Source: Petrolisthes cinctipes (Eukaryota > Arthropoda > Malacostraca > Decapoda > Porcellanidae). Taken from it: a stretch of DNA of 64,000 nucleotides. The DNA is taken from assembly GCA_033782935.1 (NCBI GenBank), contig JAWQEG010000082.1, positions 1,426,001 through 1,490,000 on the forward strand. Reading direction: 5' to 3'. Below are positions 41,153-50,556 of this stretch, piece by piece. A program made the position numbers and the translations under genes. The notes under the pieces were generated by a model. It had not been told where the DNA came from, ran no database searches, and saw only the letters and a list, made by a program, of their open reading frames with translations. The stretch's first letter is position 1. Every line of letters starts with the position of its first letter.

Positions 41153-43136
41153 GTGTTAGAGTATTTTCAAAATACATGCTCAAAACATACTGAAAATCGA
41201 TCTTTTAGGTGCACAAAAGTCGATATGTGCATGCATCTTCAGTACCCGTTTATATCTCAAATTCAGGCTCAAAACACCCGAAAATTCAATATTTTGGGGT
41301 CCCAGAAGCAATCTATACATGCCTACTCAGTGTTAGAGTATTTTCAAAATACAGGCCAAAAACATGCTGAAAATCGATATTTTAGATGCCCAAAGTCAAT
41401 ATGTGCATGTATCTTCTGTACCCGTTTATATCTCAAATTCAGGCTCAAAACACCCGAAAATTCAATATTTTGGGGTCCCAGAAGCAATCTGTACATGCCT
41501 ACACAGTGCTAGAATATTTTCAAAATATAGGCTAAAAACATGCTAAAAATCGACATTTTAGTTGCCAAAAAATCGATATCTTAAATTCAGTCCCAAAACA
41601 CCCGAAAATTCGATATTTAGGGGTCCCAGAAGGTATCTGTACATGCCTACTCCGTGTTAGAGTATTTTCAAAATACAGGCCAAAAACATACTGAAAATCG
41701 ATCTTTTAGGTGCCCAAAAGTCGATATGTGCATGCATCATCTGTACCCGTTTATATCTCAAATTCTGGCCCTAAACACCCGAAAATTCTATATTTTGGGG
41801 TCCCAGAAGCGATCTGTACATGCCTACTCCGTGTTAGAGTATTTTCAAAATTCAGGCCCAAAACATGCTGAAAATCGATATTTTTGGTGCCCAAAGTCAA
41901 TATGTGCATGTATCTTCTGTACCCGTTTATATCTCAAATTCAAGCTCAAAACACCCGAAAATTCAATATTTTGGGGTCCCAGAATCAATCTGTACAGTGC
42001 TAGAATATTTTCAAAATATAGGCTAAAAACATGCTAAAAATCGATCTTTTAGGTGCCAAAAAGTCGATATCTCAAATTCAGTCCCAAAACACCCGAAAAT
42101 TCGATATTTAGGGGTCCCAGAAGCGATCTGTACATGCCTACTCCGTGTTAGAGTATTTTCAAAATACATGCTCAAAACATACTGAAAATCGATCTTTTAG
42201 GTGCACAAAAGTCGATATGTGCATGCATCTTCAGTACCCGTTTATATCTCAAATTCAGGCTCAAAACACCCGAAAATTCAATATTTTGGGGTCCCAGAAG
42301 CAATCTGTACATGCCTACTCAGTGTTAGAGTATTTTCAAAATACAGGCCAAAAACATGCTGAAAATCGATATTTTAGATGCCCAAAGTCAATATGTGCAT
42401 GTATCTTCTGTACCCGTTTATATCTCAAATTCAGGCTCAAAACACCCGAAAATTCAATATTTTGGGGTCCCAGAAGCAATCTGTACATGCCTACACAGTG
42501 CTAGAATATTTTCAAAATATAGGCTAAAAACATGCTAAAAATCGACATTTTAGGTGCCAAAAAATCGATATCTCAAATTCAGTCCCAAAACACCCGAAAA
42601 TTCGATATTTAGGGGTCCCAGAAGGTATCTGTACATGCCTACTCCGTGTTAGAGTATTTTCAAAATACAGGCCAAAAACATACTGAAAATCGATCTTTTA
42701 GGTGCCCAAAAGTCGATATGTGCATGCATCTTCTGTACCCGTTTATATCTCAAATTCTGGCCCTAAACACCCGAAAATTCGATATTTTGGGGTCCCAGAA
42801 GCGATCTGTACATGCCTACTCCGTGTTAGAGTATTTTCAAAATTCAGGCCCAAAACATGCTGAAAATCGATATTTTTGGTGCCCAAAGTCAATATGTGCA
42901 TGTATCTTCTGTACCCGTTTATATCTCAAATTCAAGCTCAAAACACCCGAAAATTCAATATTTTGGGGTCCCAGAATCAATCTGTACAGTGCTAGAATAT
43001 TTTCAAAATATAGGCTAAAAACATGCTAAAAATCGATCTTTTAGGTGCCAAAAAGTCGATATCTCAAATTCAGTCCCAAAACACCCGAAAATTCGATATT
43101 TAGGGGTCCCAGAAGCGATCTGTACATGCCTACTCC
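41153..43136 (+). repeat. 992-bp HOR pair duplicated in tandem
   Basis: 41153-42144 and 42145-43136 have the same order: an A2-type unit with AGGCCAAAAACATGC in B, then an A1-type unit with the marker CAGAATCAATCTG next to the 10-bp B deletion (near 41984 and 42976). The copies differ at scattered single bases such as CATCATCTG (41737) against CATCTTCTG (42729). Confidence 0.83.
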
Positions 43137-44652
43137 GTGTTAGAGTTTTTTCAAAATACATGCTCAAAACATACTGAAAATCGATCTTTTAGGTGCACAA
43201 AAGTCGATATGTGCATGCATCTTCAGTACCCGTTTATATCTCAAATTCAGGCTCAAAACACCCGAAAATTCAATATTTTGGGGTCCCAGAAGCAATCTGT
43301 ACATGCCTACTCAGTGTTAGAGTATTTTCAAAATACAGGCCCAAAACATGCTGAAAATCGATATTTTAGATGCCCAAAGTCAATATGTGCATGTATCTTC
43401 TGTACCCGTTTATATCTCAAATTCAGGCTCAAAACACCCGAAAATTCAATATTTTGGGGTCCCAGAAGCAATCTGTACATGCCTACTCAGTGCTAGAATA
43501 TTTTCAAAATATAGGCTAAAAACATGCTAAAAATCGATCTTTTAGGTGCCAAAAAGTCGATATCTCAAATTCAGTCCCAAAACACCCGAAAATTCGATAT
43601 TTAGGGGTCCCAGAAGCGATCTGTACATGCCTACTCCGTGTTAGAGTATTTTCAAAATACATGCTCAAAACATACTGAAAATCGATCTTTTAGGTGCACA
43701 AAAGTCGATATGTGCATGCATCTTCAGTACCCGTTTATATCTCAAATTCAGGCTCAAAACACCCGAAAATTCAATATTTTGGGGTCCCAGAAGCAATCTG
43801 TACAAGCCTACTCAGTGTTAGAGTATTTTCAAAATACAGGCCCAAAACATGCTGAAAATCGATATTTTAGATGCCCAAAGTCAATATGTGCATGTATCTT
43901 CTGTACCCGTTTATATCTCAAATTCAGGCTCAAAACACCCGAAAATTCAATATTTTGGGGTCCCAGAAGCAATCTGTACATGCCTACTCAGTGCTAGAAT
44001 ATTTTCAAAATATAGGCGAAAAACATGCTAAAAATCGATCTTTTAGGTGCCAAAAAGTCGATATCTCAAATTCAGTCCCAAAACACCCGAAAATACGATA
44101 TTTAGGTGTCCCAGAAGCGATGTGTACATGCCTACTCCGTGTTAGAGTATTTTCAAAATACATGCTCAAAACATACTGAAAATCGATCTTTTAGGTGCAC
44201 AAAAGTCGATATGTGCATGCATCTTCAGTACTCGTTTATATCTCAAATTCAGGCTCAAAACACCCGAAAATTCAATATTTTGGGGTCCCAGAAGCAATCT
44301 GTACATGCCTACTCAGTGTTAGAGTATTTTCAAAATACAGGCCAAAAACATGCTGAAAATCGATATTTTAGATGCCCAAAGTCAATATGTGCATGTATCT
44401 TCTGTACCCGTTTATATCTCAAATTCAGGCTCAAAACACCCGAAAAGTCAATATTTTGGGGTCCCAGAATCAATCTGTACAGTGCTAGAATATTTTCAAA
44501 ATATAGGCTAAAAACATGCTAAAAATCGATCTTTTAGGTGCCAAAAAGTCGATATCTCAAATTCAGTCCCAAAACACCCGAAAATTCGGTATTTAGGGGT
44601 CCCAGAAGCGATCTGTACATGCCTACTCCGTGTTAGAGTATTTTTAAAATAC

Positions 44653-45681
44653 ATGCTCATGATGCGCTCAAGATTCATTTGGTCAGGCATCAACAAAGAC
44701 GTCAGGAGTTGGATTCGCACCTGTGTGAAGTGCCAAGCTTCAAAAGTGACACGCCACACAACATTCACACCAGTTACGGAAAGATTTCATCACGTGCATG
44801 TTGACATCGTCGGCCCGCTACCTTACTCCAATGGGTTCAGGTATATTCTCACCTGCGTCGACAAATTTACTCGCTGGCCAGCAGCTGCACCACTTACTAA
44901 TATCACAACAGACACTGTTGCCAAAGCTTTCATCGACACATGGATTTCTAGATTTGGGGTACCGCTCAGCCTAACTTCGGATCGTGGAAGCCAATTTGAG
45001 TCCTCCCTCTGGAACAAGATAATGTCTCTACTGGGAATTAAACGCTATAGAACTACGACCTACCATCCTCAGTCAAATGGCCTCGTTGAACATTTTCATC
45101 GCCAACTTAAATCATCACTTACAGCCACGGCAGAAAATCGTGCTGACTGGACTGTGACTCTGCCAATCGTTCTCCTTGGTATACGTACCTCAGTAAAAGA
45201 AGACATTGGTTACTCCTCTGCTGAACTTGTCTATGGAACCACGCTCAGACTCCCAGGCGAGTTCCTCTCGAGCACCATTGATCCCAAGCCCTGCAGTGTC
45301 CAAGACTTCACCAGTAGCCTCAAAGAATCCATGCATAAGCTACAGCCAGTGCAGCCACGGAAAACCTCTTCAAAAACGTTCGTCAGCCAAGAACTCGCCA
45401 CCTGTACACACGTTTTCGTACGAGTGGACTCAGTTAGGAAACCATTACAACCTCCATACGAGGGTCCGTTCGCAGTCCTCAAAAGAACAAGGAAAACCAT
45501 GACGATTAACCGCAATGGATCCTCCTACGTGGTCTCAATAGATCGAGTGAAACCAGCTTTCCTGCTACACCAATCAGAAACGGCAACTTCCATTTCATCC
45601 TATACCAACCAACAAGTCCCTCCAGGAAATGCAAGCGGACGCCATAAGAAGACTGTATCGTTCCTCCTTCCTCGTCACTAA
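44653..45681 (+). CDS. Retrotransposon integrase (C-terminal part of pol, 342 codons open)
   Basis: This encodes the enzyme that joins retroelement cDNA to chromosomal DNA. The frame opens at an ATG inside the satellite (44653). Retroelement codons begin at about residue 3, so the start is accidental and the natural protein was the end of a longer Pol. Residues 24-27 (CVKC) are the CC half of the HHCC zinc finger; its two histidines lie in the lost part. The catalytic core shows D51 (DIVGPLP), D110 (SDRGSQFE) and E146 (GLVEHFHRQLK), with exactly 35 residues between D110 and E146, as expected for retroviral-type integrases. The usual YHPQSNG is at residues 137-143. A GPY/F-like module follows (PPYEGPF at 267-273) and then VSIDRVKPAF. 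The stop codon TAA runs into the polypurine tract. There are no frameshifts or internal stops, so the copy is young or recently intact. Without a promoter or the upstream Pol, production of active enzyme is unlikely. Confidence 0.93.
   Translation: MLMMRSRFIWSGINKDVRSWIRTCVKCQASKVTRHTTFTPVTERFHHVHVDIVGPLPYSNGFRYILTCVDKFTRWPAAAPLTNITTDTVAKAFIDTWISRFGVPLSLTSDRGSQFESSLWNKIMSLLGIKRYRTTTYHPQSNGLVEHFHRQLKSSLTATAENRADWTVTLPIVLLGIRTSVKEDIGYSSAELVYGTTLRLPGEFLSSTIDPKPCSVQDFTSSLKESMHKLQPVQPRKTSSKTFVSQELATCTHVFVRVDSVRKPLQPPYEGPFAVLKRTRKTMTINRNGSSYVVSIDRVKPAFLLHQSETATSISSYTNQQVPPGNASGRHKKTVSFLLPRH
44656..44659 (+). other. Putative target-site duplication, left copy (CTCA)
   Basis: CTCA belongs to the A2 monomer sequence ACATGCTCAAAACATAC. 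It is the last satellite sequence before the element and is repeated directly after the LTR at 45921. A 4-bp duplication fits Ty3/gypsy integration. The left copy touches internal pol sequence instead of an LTR, so it may also be a microhomology join. Confidence 0.7.
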
Positions 45682-45690
45682 GGGGGGGAG
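45680..45690 (+). promoter_or_regulatory. Polypurine tract (plus-strand primer site)
   Basis: AAGGGGGGGAG lies between the integrase stop codon and the LTR. In LTR retrotransposons this purine run resists RNase H and primes plus-strand DNA synthesis. It begins within the TAA stop and ends three bases (TAT) before the proposed LTR start. This position supports the call of a 3' LTR to its right. Confidence 0.85.
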
Positions 45691-45741
45691 TATTGTAGCA
45701 GGCAACCTTTATGTATATGATTGAGCATATTCAAGGTTGAC

Positions 45742-45748
45742 TATAAAA
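45742..45748 (+). promoter_or_regulatory. TATA box candidate in LTR
   Basis: TATAAAA inside the LTR, 48 bp from its start. A second TATAAAA is at 45790-45796. Either could set the U3/R boundary of the parental element; the second lies closer to the AATAAA and is the better spaced candidate. Confidence 0.45.
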
Positions 45749-45765
45749 TATATCACATGATCATA

Positions 45766-45789
45766 TTCCAGGTTAGCTTCCAGGTTAGC
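45766..45789 (+). repeat. 12-bp tandem repeat in LTR
   Basis: TTCCAGGTTAGC occurs twice without a gap (45766-45777 and 45778-45789), just before the second TATA box. Short upstream duplications in the U3 region of LTRs can act as enhancer repeats. Here this is only a positional suggestion. Confidence 0.75.
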
Positions 45790-45796
45790 TATAAAA
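45790..45796 (+). promoter_or_regulatory. Second TATA box candidate in LTR
   Basis: TATAAAA placed 28 bp before an AATAAA signal and directly after the 12-bp tandem repeat. In compact LTRs the promoter and the polyadenylation signal lie this close together. The assignment is by motif only. Confidence 0.45.
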
Positions 45797-45823
45797 CTTT
45801 ATATGCAATGTAAAACCTAAAGA

Positions 45824-45829
45824 AATAAA
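45824..45829 (+). terminator. Polyadenylation signal candidate (AATAAA)
   Basis: AATAAA within AGAAATAAACGG in the LTR, downstream of both TATA boxes. It would terminate the retroelement transcript in R. A short ACTAG triplication follows (45833-45847). Confidence 0.5.
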
Positions 45830-45920
45830 CGGACTAGACTAGACTAGGCCAACACAAAACTTATTTGTCATTAACCCCAAGGGAAGATAACATCTTCAAT
45901 ACATCGTAACATCCGTTACA

Positions 45921-45924
45921 CTCA
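45921..45924 (+). other. Putative target-site duplication, right copy (CTCA)
   Basis: CTCA directly follows the CA end of the LTR and opens the resumed A2 monomer (CTCAAAACATACTG). With the left copy at 44656 it brackets the insert, so that removal of 1265 bp restores an uninterrupted A2 monomer. Confidence 0.75.
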
Positions 45925-48900
45925 AAACATACTGAAAATCGATCTTTTAGGTGCACAAAAGTCGATATGTGCATGCATCTTCAGTACCCGTTTATATCTC
46001 AAATTCAGGCTCAAAACAACCGAAAATTCGATATTTTGGGGTCCCAGAAGCGATCTGTACATGCCTACTCCGTGTTAGAGTATTTTCAAAATTCAGGCCC
46101 AAAACATGCTGAAAATCGATATTTTTGGTGCCCAAAGTCAATATGTGCATGTATCTTCTGTACCCGTTTATATCTCAAATTCAGGCTCAAAACACCCGAA
46201 AATTCAATATTTTGGGGTCCCAGAAGCAATCTGTACATGCCTACTCAGTGCTAGAATATTTTCAAAATATAGGCGAAAAACATGCTAAAAATCGATCTTT
46301 TAGGTGCCAAAAAGTCGATATCTCAAATTCAGTCCCAAACACCCGAAAATTCGATATTTAGGGGTCCCAGAAGCGATCTGTACATGCCTACTCCGTGTTA
46401 GAGTATTTTCAAAATACATGCTCAAAACATACTGAAAATCGATCTTTTAGGTCCACAAAAGTCGATATGTGCATGCATCTTCAGTACCGGTTTATATCTC
46501 AAATTCAGGCTCAAAACACCCGAAAATTCAATATTTTGGGGTCCCAGAAGCAATCTGTACATGCATACTCAGTGTTAGAGTATTTTCAAAATACAGGCCC
46601 AAAACATGCTGAAAATCGATATTTTAGATGCCCAAAGTCAATATGCGCATGTATCTTCTGTACCCGTTTATATCTCAAATTCAGGCTCAAAACAACCGAA
46701 AATTCAATATTTTGGGGTCCCAGAAGCAATCTGTACATGCCTACACAGTGCTAGAATAATTTCAAAATATAGGCTAAAAACATGCTAAAAATCGACATTT
46801 TAGGTGCCAAAAAATCGATATCTCAAATTCACTCCCAAAACACTCGAAAATTCGATATTTAGAGGTCCCAGAAGGTATTTGTACATGCCTACTCCGTGTT
46901 AGAGTAATTTAAAAATACAGGCCAAAAACATACTGAAAATCGATCTTTTAGGTGCCCAAAAGTCGATATGTGCATGCATCTTCTGTACCCGTTTATATCT
47001 CAAATTCTGGCCCTAAACAGCCGAAAATTCGATATTTTGGGGTCCCAGAAGCGATCTGTACATGCCTACTCCGTGTTAGAGTATTTTCAAAATTCAGGCC
47101 CAAAACATGCTGAAAATCGATATTTTTGGTGCCCAAAGTCAATATGTGCATGTATCTTCTGTACCCGTTTATATCTCAAATTCAGGCTCAAAACACCCGA
47201 AAATTCAATATTTTGGGGTCCCAGAAGCAATCTGTACATGCCTACCCAGTGCTAGAATATTTTCAAAATATAGGCTAAAAACATGCTAAAAATCGATCTT
47301 TTAGGTGCCAAAAAGTCGATATCTCAAATTCAGTCCCAAAACACCCGAAAATTCGATATTTAGGGGTCCCAGAAGCGATCTGTACATGCCTACTCCGTGT
47401 TAGAGTATTTTCAAAATACATGCTCAAAACATATTGAAAATCGATCTTTTAGGTGCACAAAAGTCGATATGTGCATGCATCTTCAGTACCCGTTTATATC
47501 TCAAATTCAGGCTCAAAACACCCGAAAATTCAATATTTTGGGGTCCCAGAAGCAATCTGTACATGCCTACTCAGTGTTAGAGTATTTTCAAAATACAGGC
47601 CCAAAACATGCTGAAAATCGATATTTTAGATGCCCAAAGTCAATATGTGCATGTATCTTCTGTACCCGTTTATATCTCAAATTCAGGTTCAAAACACCCG
47701 AAAATTCAATATTTTGGGGTCCCAGAAGCAATCTGTACATGCCTACACAGTGCTATAATATTTTCAAAATATAGGCTAAAAACATGCTAAAAATCGATAT
47801 TATAGGTGCCAAAAAATCGATATCTCAAATTCAGTCCCATAACCCCCGAAAATTCGATATTTAGAGGTCCCAGAAGGTATCTGTACATGCCTACTCCGTG
47901 TTAGAGTATTTTCAAAATACAGGCCAAAAACATACTGAAAATCGATCTTTTAGGTGCCCAAAGTCAATATGTGAATGTATCTTCTGTACCCGTTTATATC
48001 TCAAATTCTGGCCCTAAACACCCGAAAATTCAATATTTTGGGGTCCCAGAAGCAATCTGTACATGCCTACTCCGTGTTAGAGTATTTTCAAAATTCAGGC
48101 CCAAAACATGCTGAAAATCGATATTTTTGGTGCCCAAAGTCAATATGTGCATATATCTTCTGTACCCGTTTATATCTCAAATACAGGCTCAAAACACCCG
48201 AAAATTCAATATTTTGTGGTCCCAGAAGCAATCTGTACATGCCTACTCAGTGTTAGAGTATTTTCAAAATACAGGCCCAAAACATGCTGAAAATCGATAT
48301 TTTAGATGCCCAAAGTCAATATGTGCATGTATCTTCTGTACCCGTTTATATCTCAAATTCAGGCTCAAAACACCCGAAAATTCAATATTTTGGGGTCCCA
48401 GAAGCAATCTGTACATGCCTACACAGTGCTAGAATATTTTCAAAATATAGGCTAAAAACATGCTAAAAATCGACATTTTAGGTGCCAAAAAATCGATATC
48501 TCAAATTCAGTCCCAAAACACCCGAAAATTCGATATTTAGAGGTCCCAGAAGGCATCTGTACATGCCTACTCCGTGTTAGAGTATTTTCAAAATACAGGC
48601 CAAAAACATACTGAAAATCGATCTTTTAGGTGCCCAAAAGTCGATATGTGCATGCATCTTCTGTACCCGTTTATATCTCAAATTCTGGCCCTAAACACCC
48701 GAAAATTCGATATTTTGGGGTCCCAGAAGCGATCTGTACATGCCTACTCCGTGTTAGAGTATTTTCAAAATTCAGGCCCAAAACATGCTGAAAATCGATA
48801 TTTTTGGTGCCCAAAGTCAATATGTGCATGTATCTTCTGTACCCGTTTATATCTCAAATTCTGGCTCAAAACACCCGAAAATTCAATATTTTGGGGTCCC

Positions 48901-50556
48901 AGAAGCAATCTGTACATGCCTACACAGTGCTAGAATATTTTCAAAATATAGTCTAAAAACATGCTAAAAATCGACATTTTAGGTGCCAAAAAATCGATAT
49001 CTCAAATTCAGTCCCGAAACACCCGAAAATTCGATATTTAGAGGTCCCTACTCCGTGTTAGAGTATTTTAAAAATACAGGCCAAAAACATACTGAAAATC
49101 GATCTTTTAGGTGCCCAAAAGTCGATATGTGCATGCATCTTCTGTACCCGTTTATATCTCAAATTCTGGCCCTAAACACCCGAAAATTCGATATTTTGGG
49201 GTCCCAGAAGCGATCTGTACATGCCTACTCCGTGTTAGAGTATTTTCAAAATTCAGGCCCAAAACATGCTGAAAATCGATATTTTTGGTGCCCAAAGTCA
49301 ATATGTGCATGTATCTTCTGTACCCGTTTATATCTCAAATTCAGGCTCAAAACACCCGAAAATTCAATATTTTGGGGTCCCAGAAGCAATCTGTACATGC
49401 CTACACAGTGCTAGAATATTTTCAAAATAAAGGCTAAAAACATGCTAAAAATCGACATTTTAGGTGCCAAAAAATCGATATCTCAAATTCAGTCCCAAAA
49501 CACCCGAAAATTCGATATTTAGAGGTCCCAGAAGGCATCTGTACATGCCTACTCCGTGTTAGAGTATTTTCAAAATACAGGCCAAAAACATACTGAAAAT
49601 CGATCTTTTAGGTGCCCAAAAGTCGATATGTGCATGCATCTTCTGTACCCGTTTATATCTCAAATTCTGGCCCTAAACACCCGAAAATTCGATATTTAGG
49701 GGTCCCAGAAGCGATCTGTACATGCCTACTCCGTGTTAGAGTATTTTCAAAATTCAGGACAAAACATGCTGAAAATCGATATTTTTGGTGCCCAAAGTCA
49801 ATATGTGCATGTATCTTCTGTACCCGTTTATATCTCAAATTCAGGCTCAAAACACTCGAAAATTCAATATTTGGGGGTCCCAGAAGCAATCTGTACATGC
49901 CTACTCAGTGCTAGAATATTTTCAAAATATAGGCTAAAAACATGCTAAAAATCGATCTTTTAGGTGCCAAAAAGTCGATATCTCAAATTCAGTCCCAAAA
50001 CACCCGAAAATTCGATATTTTGGGGTCCCAGAAGCGATCTGTACATGCCTACTCCGTGTAAGAGTATTTTCAAAATACATGCTCAAAACATACTGAAAAT
50101 CGATCTTTTAGGTGCACAAAAGTCGATATGTGCATGCATCTTCAGTACCCGTTTATATCTCAAATTCAGGCTCAAAACACCCGAAAATTCAATATTTTGG
50201 GGTCCCAGAAGCAATCTGTACATGCCTACTCCGTGTTAGAGTATTTTCAAATTACAGGCCCATAACATGCTGAAAATCGATATTTTAGATGCCCAAAGTC
50301 AATATGTCCATGTATCTTCTGTACCCGTTTATATCTCAAATTCAGGCTCAAAACACCCGAAAATTCAATATTTTGGGGTCCCAGAAGCAATCTGTACATG
50401 CCTACACAGTGCTAGAATATTTTCAAAATATAGGCTAAAAACATGCTAAAAATCGACATTTTAGGTGCCAAAAAATCGATATCTCAAATTCAGTCCCAAA
50501 ACACCCGAAAATTCGATATTTAGAGGTCCCAGAAGGTATCTGTACATGCCTACTCC
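45925..50556 (+). repeat. Right satellite, mixed HOR stretch
   Basis: Units start at 46395, about 46896, 47397, about 47898 (a trimer with an extra B), 48574, about 49055 and about 49556. The first units resemble those left of the insertion: AGGCGAAAAACATGC near 46272 matches 44016. New features appear further on: CAGCCGAAAATTC near 47020 (also at 39270) and the first 20-bp-deleted C near 49049. No gene in this stretch. Confidence 0.8.

Larger units (their letters stand above)
1..44659 (+). repeat. Satellite array, left part (501-bp A-B-C higher-order repeat)
   Basis: Continuous head-to-tail satellite with no unrelated sequence. The same three monomers recur with unit starts at, for example, 486, 976, 1301, 1792, 2293, 2784, 3275, 3776, 4267 and 4768, and so on to 44630. 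Unit spacing is almost always 501 or 491 bp, with occasional 486, 325 and 677 bp. Landmarks in nearly every monomer are CGAAAATTC, GGGGTCCCAGAAGC, TGTACATGCC and TATATCTCAAATTC. Hand count of one B monomer gives 38% G+C. Orientation is constant throughout. Open frames in this region are periodic and are not genes. I do not recognise the family. A centromeric or other heterochromatic location is plausible but not shown. Confidence 0.97.
44660..45920 (+). mobile_element. 5'-truncated Ty3/gypsy-type LTR retrotransposon
   Basis: A 1261-bp insertion unrelated to the satellite. From left to right it holds the end of pol (part of the integrase zinc finger, the integrase core and the C-terminal domain), a polypurine tract and one LTR ending in CA. 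The 5' LTR, primer-binding site, gag, protease, reverse transcriptase and RNase H are absent, so it cannot move on its own. It is flanked by CTCA on both sides, and the satellite is exactly continuous if the insert plus one CTCA is removed. No other copy lies in the window, so it entered after local array growth or has not been amplified. The tail after the GPF motif does not look like a chromodomain, which argues against a chromovirus. The exact clade is not resolved. Confidence 0.93.
45694..45920 (+). mobile_element. 3' LTR, 227 bp
   Basis: Starts TGTAGC and ends GTTACA, giving the canonical TG...CA ends with a nearly perfect short terminal inverted repeat (TGTA/TACA). It follows a polypurine tract and is followed by the CTCA duplication. 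It contains two TATAAAA boxes, a 12-bp tandem repeat and an AATAAA signal, as expected for an LTR driving and terminating its own transcript. The length is short for the group. No second LTR is present in the window, so the ends cannot be confirmed by comparison. Confidence 0.87.

Noticed and set aside
1..44640. More than a hundred similar open frames of 60-157 codons on the + strand of the satellite
   Set aside because: They recur with the repeat period and stay in one frame because 501 is divisible by 3. Most begin at GTG in GTGTTAGAG, which is not a normal eukaryotic start, and all are cut by stops in each unit (for example TAA in GGCTAAAAAC). Variation between copies shows no coding bias. 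They are by-products of the satellite.
44660..44672. Left LTR end beginning TGATG at the left junction
   Set aside because: The TG is part of in-frame pol codons, the following sequence does not match the LTR at 45694, and it encodes integrase directly.
44508..44768. Minus-strand frame crossing the left junction of the retroelement
   Set aside because: It joins antisense satellite with antisense integrase sequence; an accidental fusion.
44823..45515. Overlapping frames inside the integrase (44823-45017 minus, 45206-45502 plus, 45231-45515 minus)
   Set aside because: Shadows of the integrase frame, which has clear catalytic motifs. None of the three resembles a known protein family to me.
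45301..45681. Chromodomain at the integrase C terminus
   Set aside because: After the GPF and VSIDRVKPAF motifs the last 40 residues are rich in S, T and P and lack the aromatic pattern of a chromodomain.
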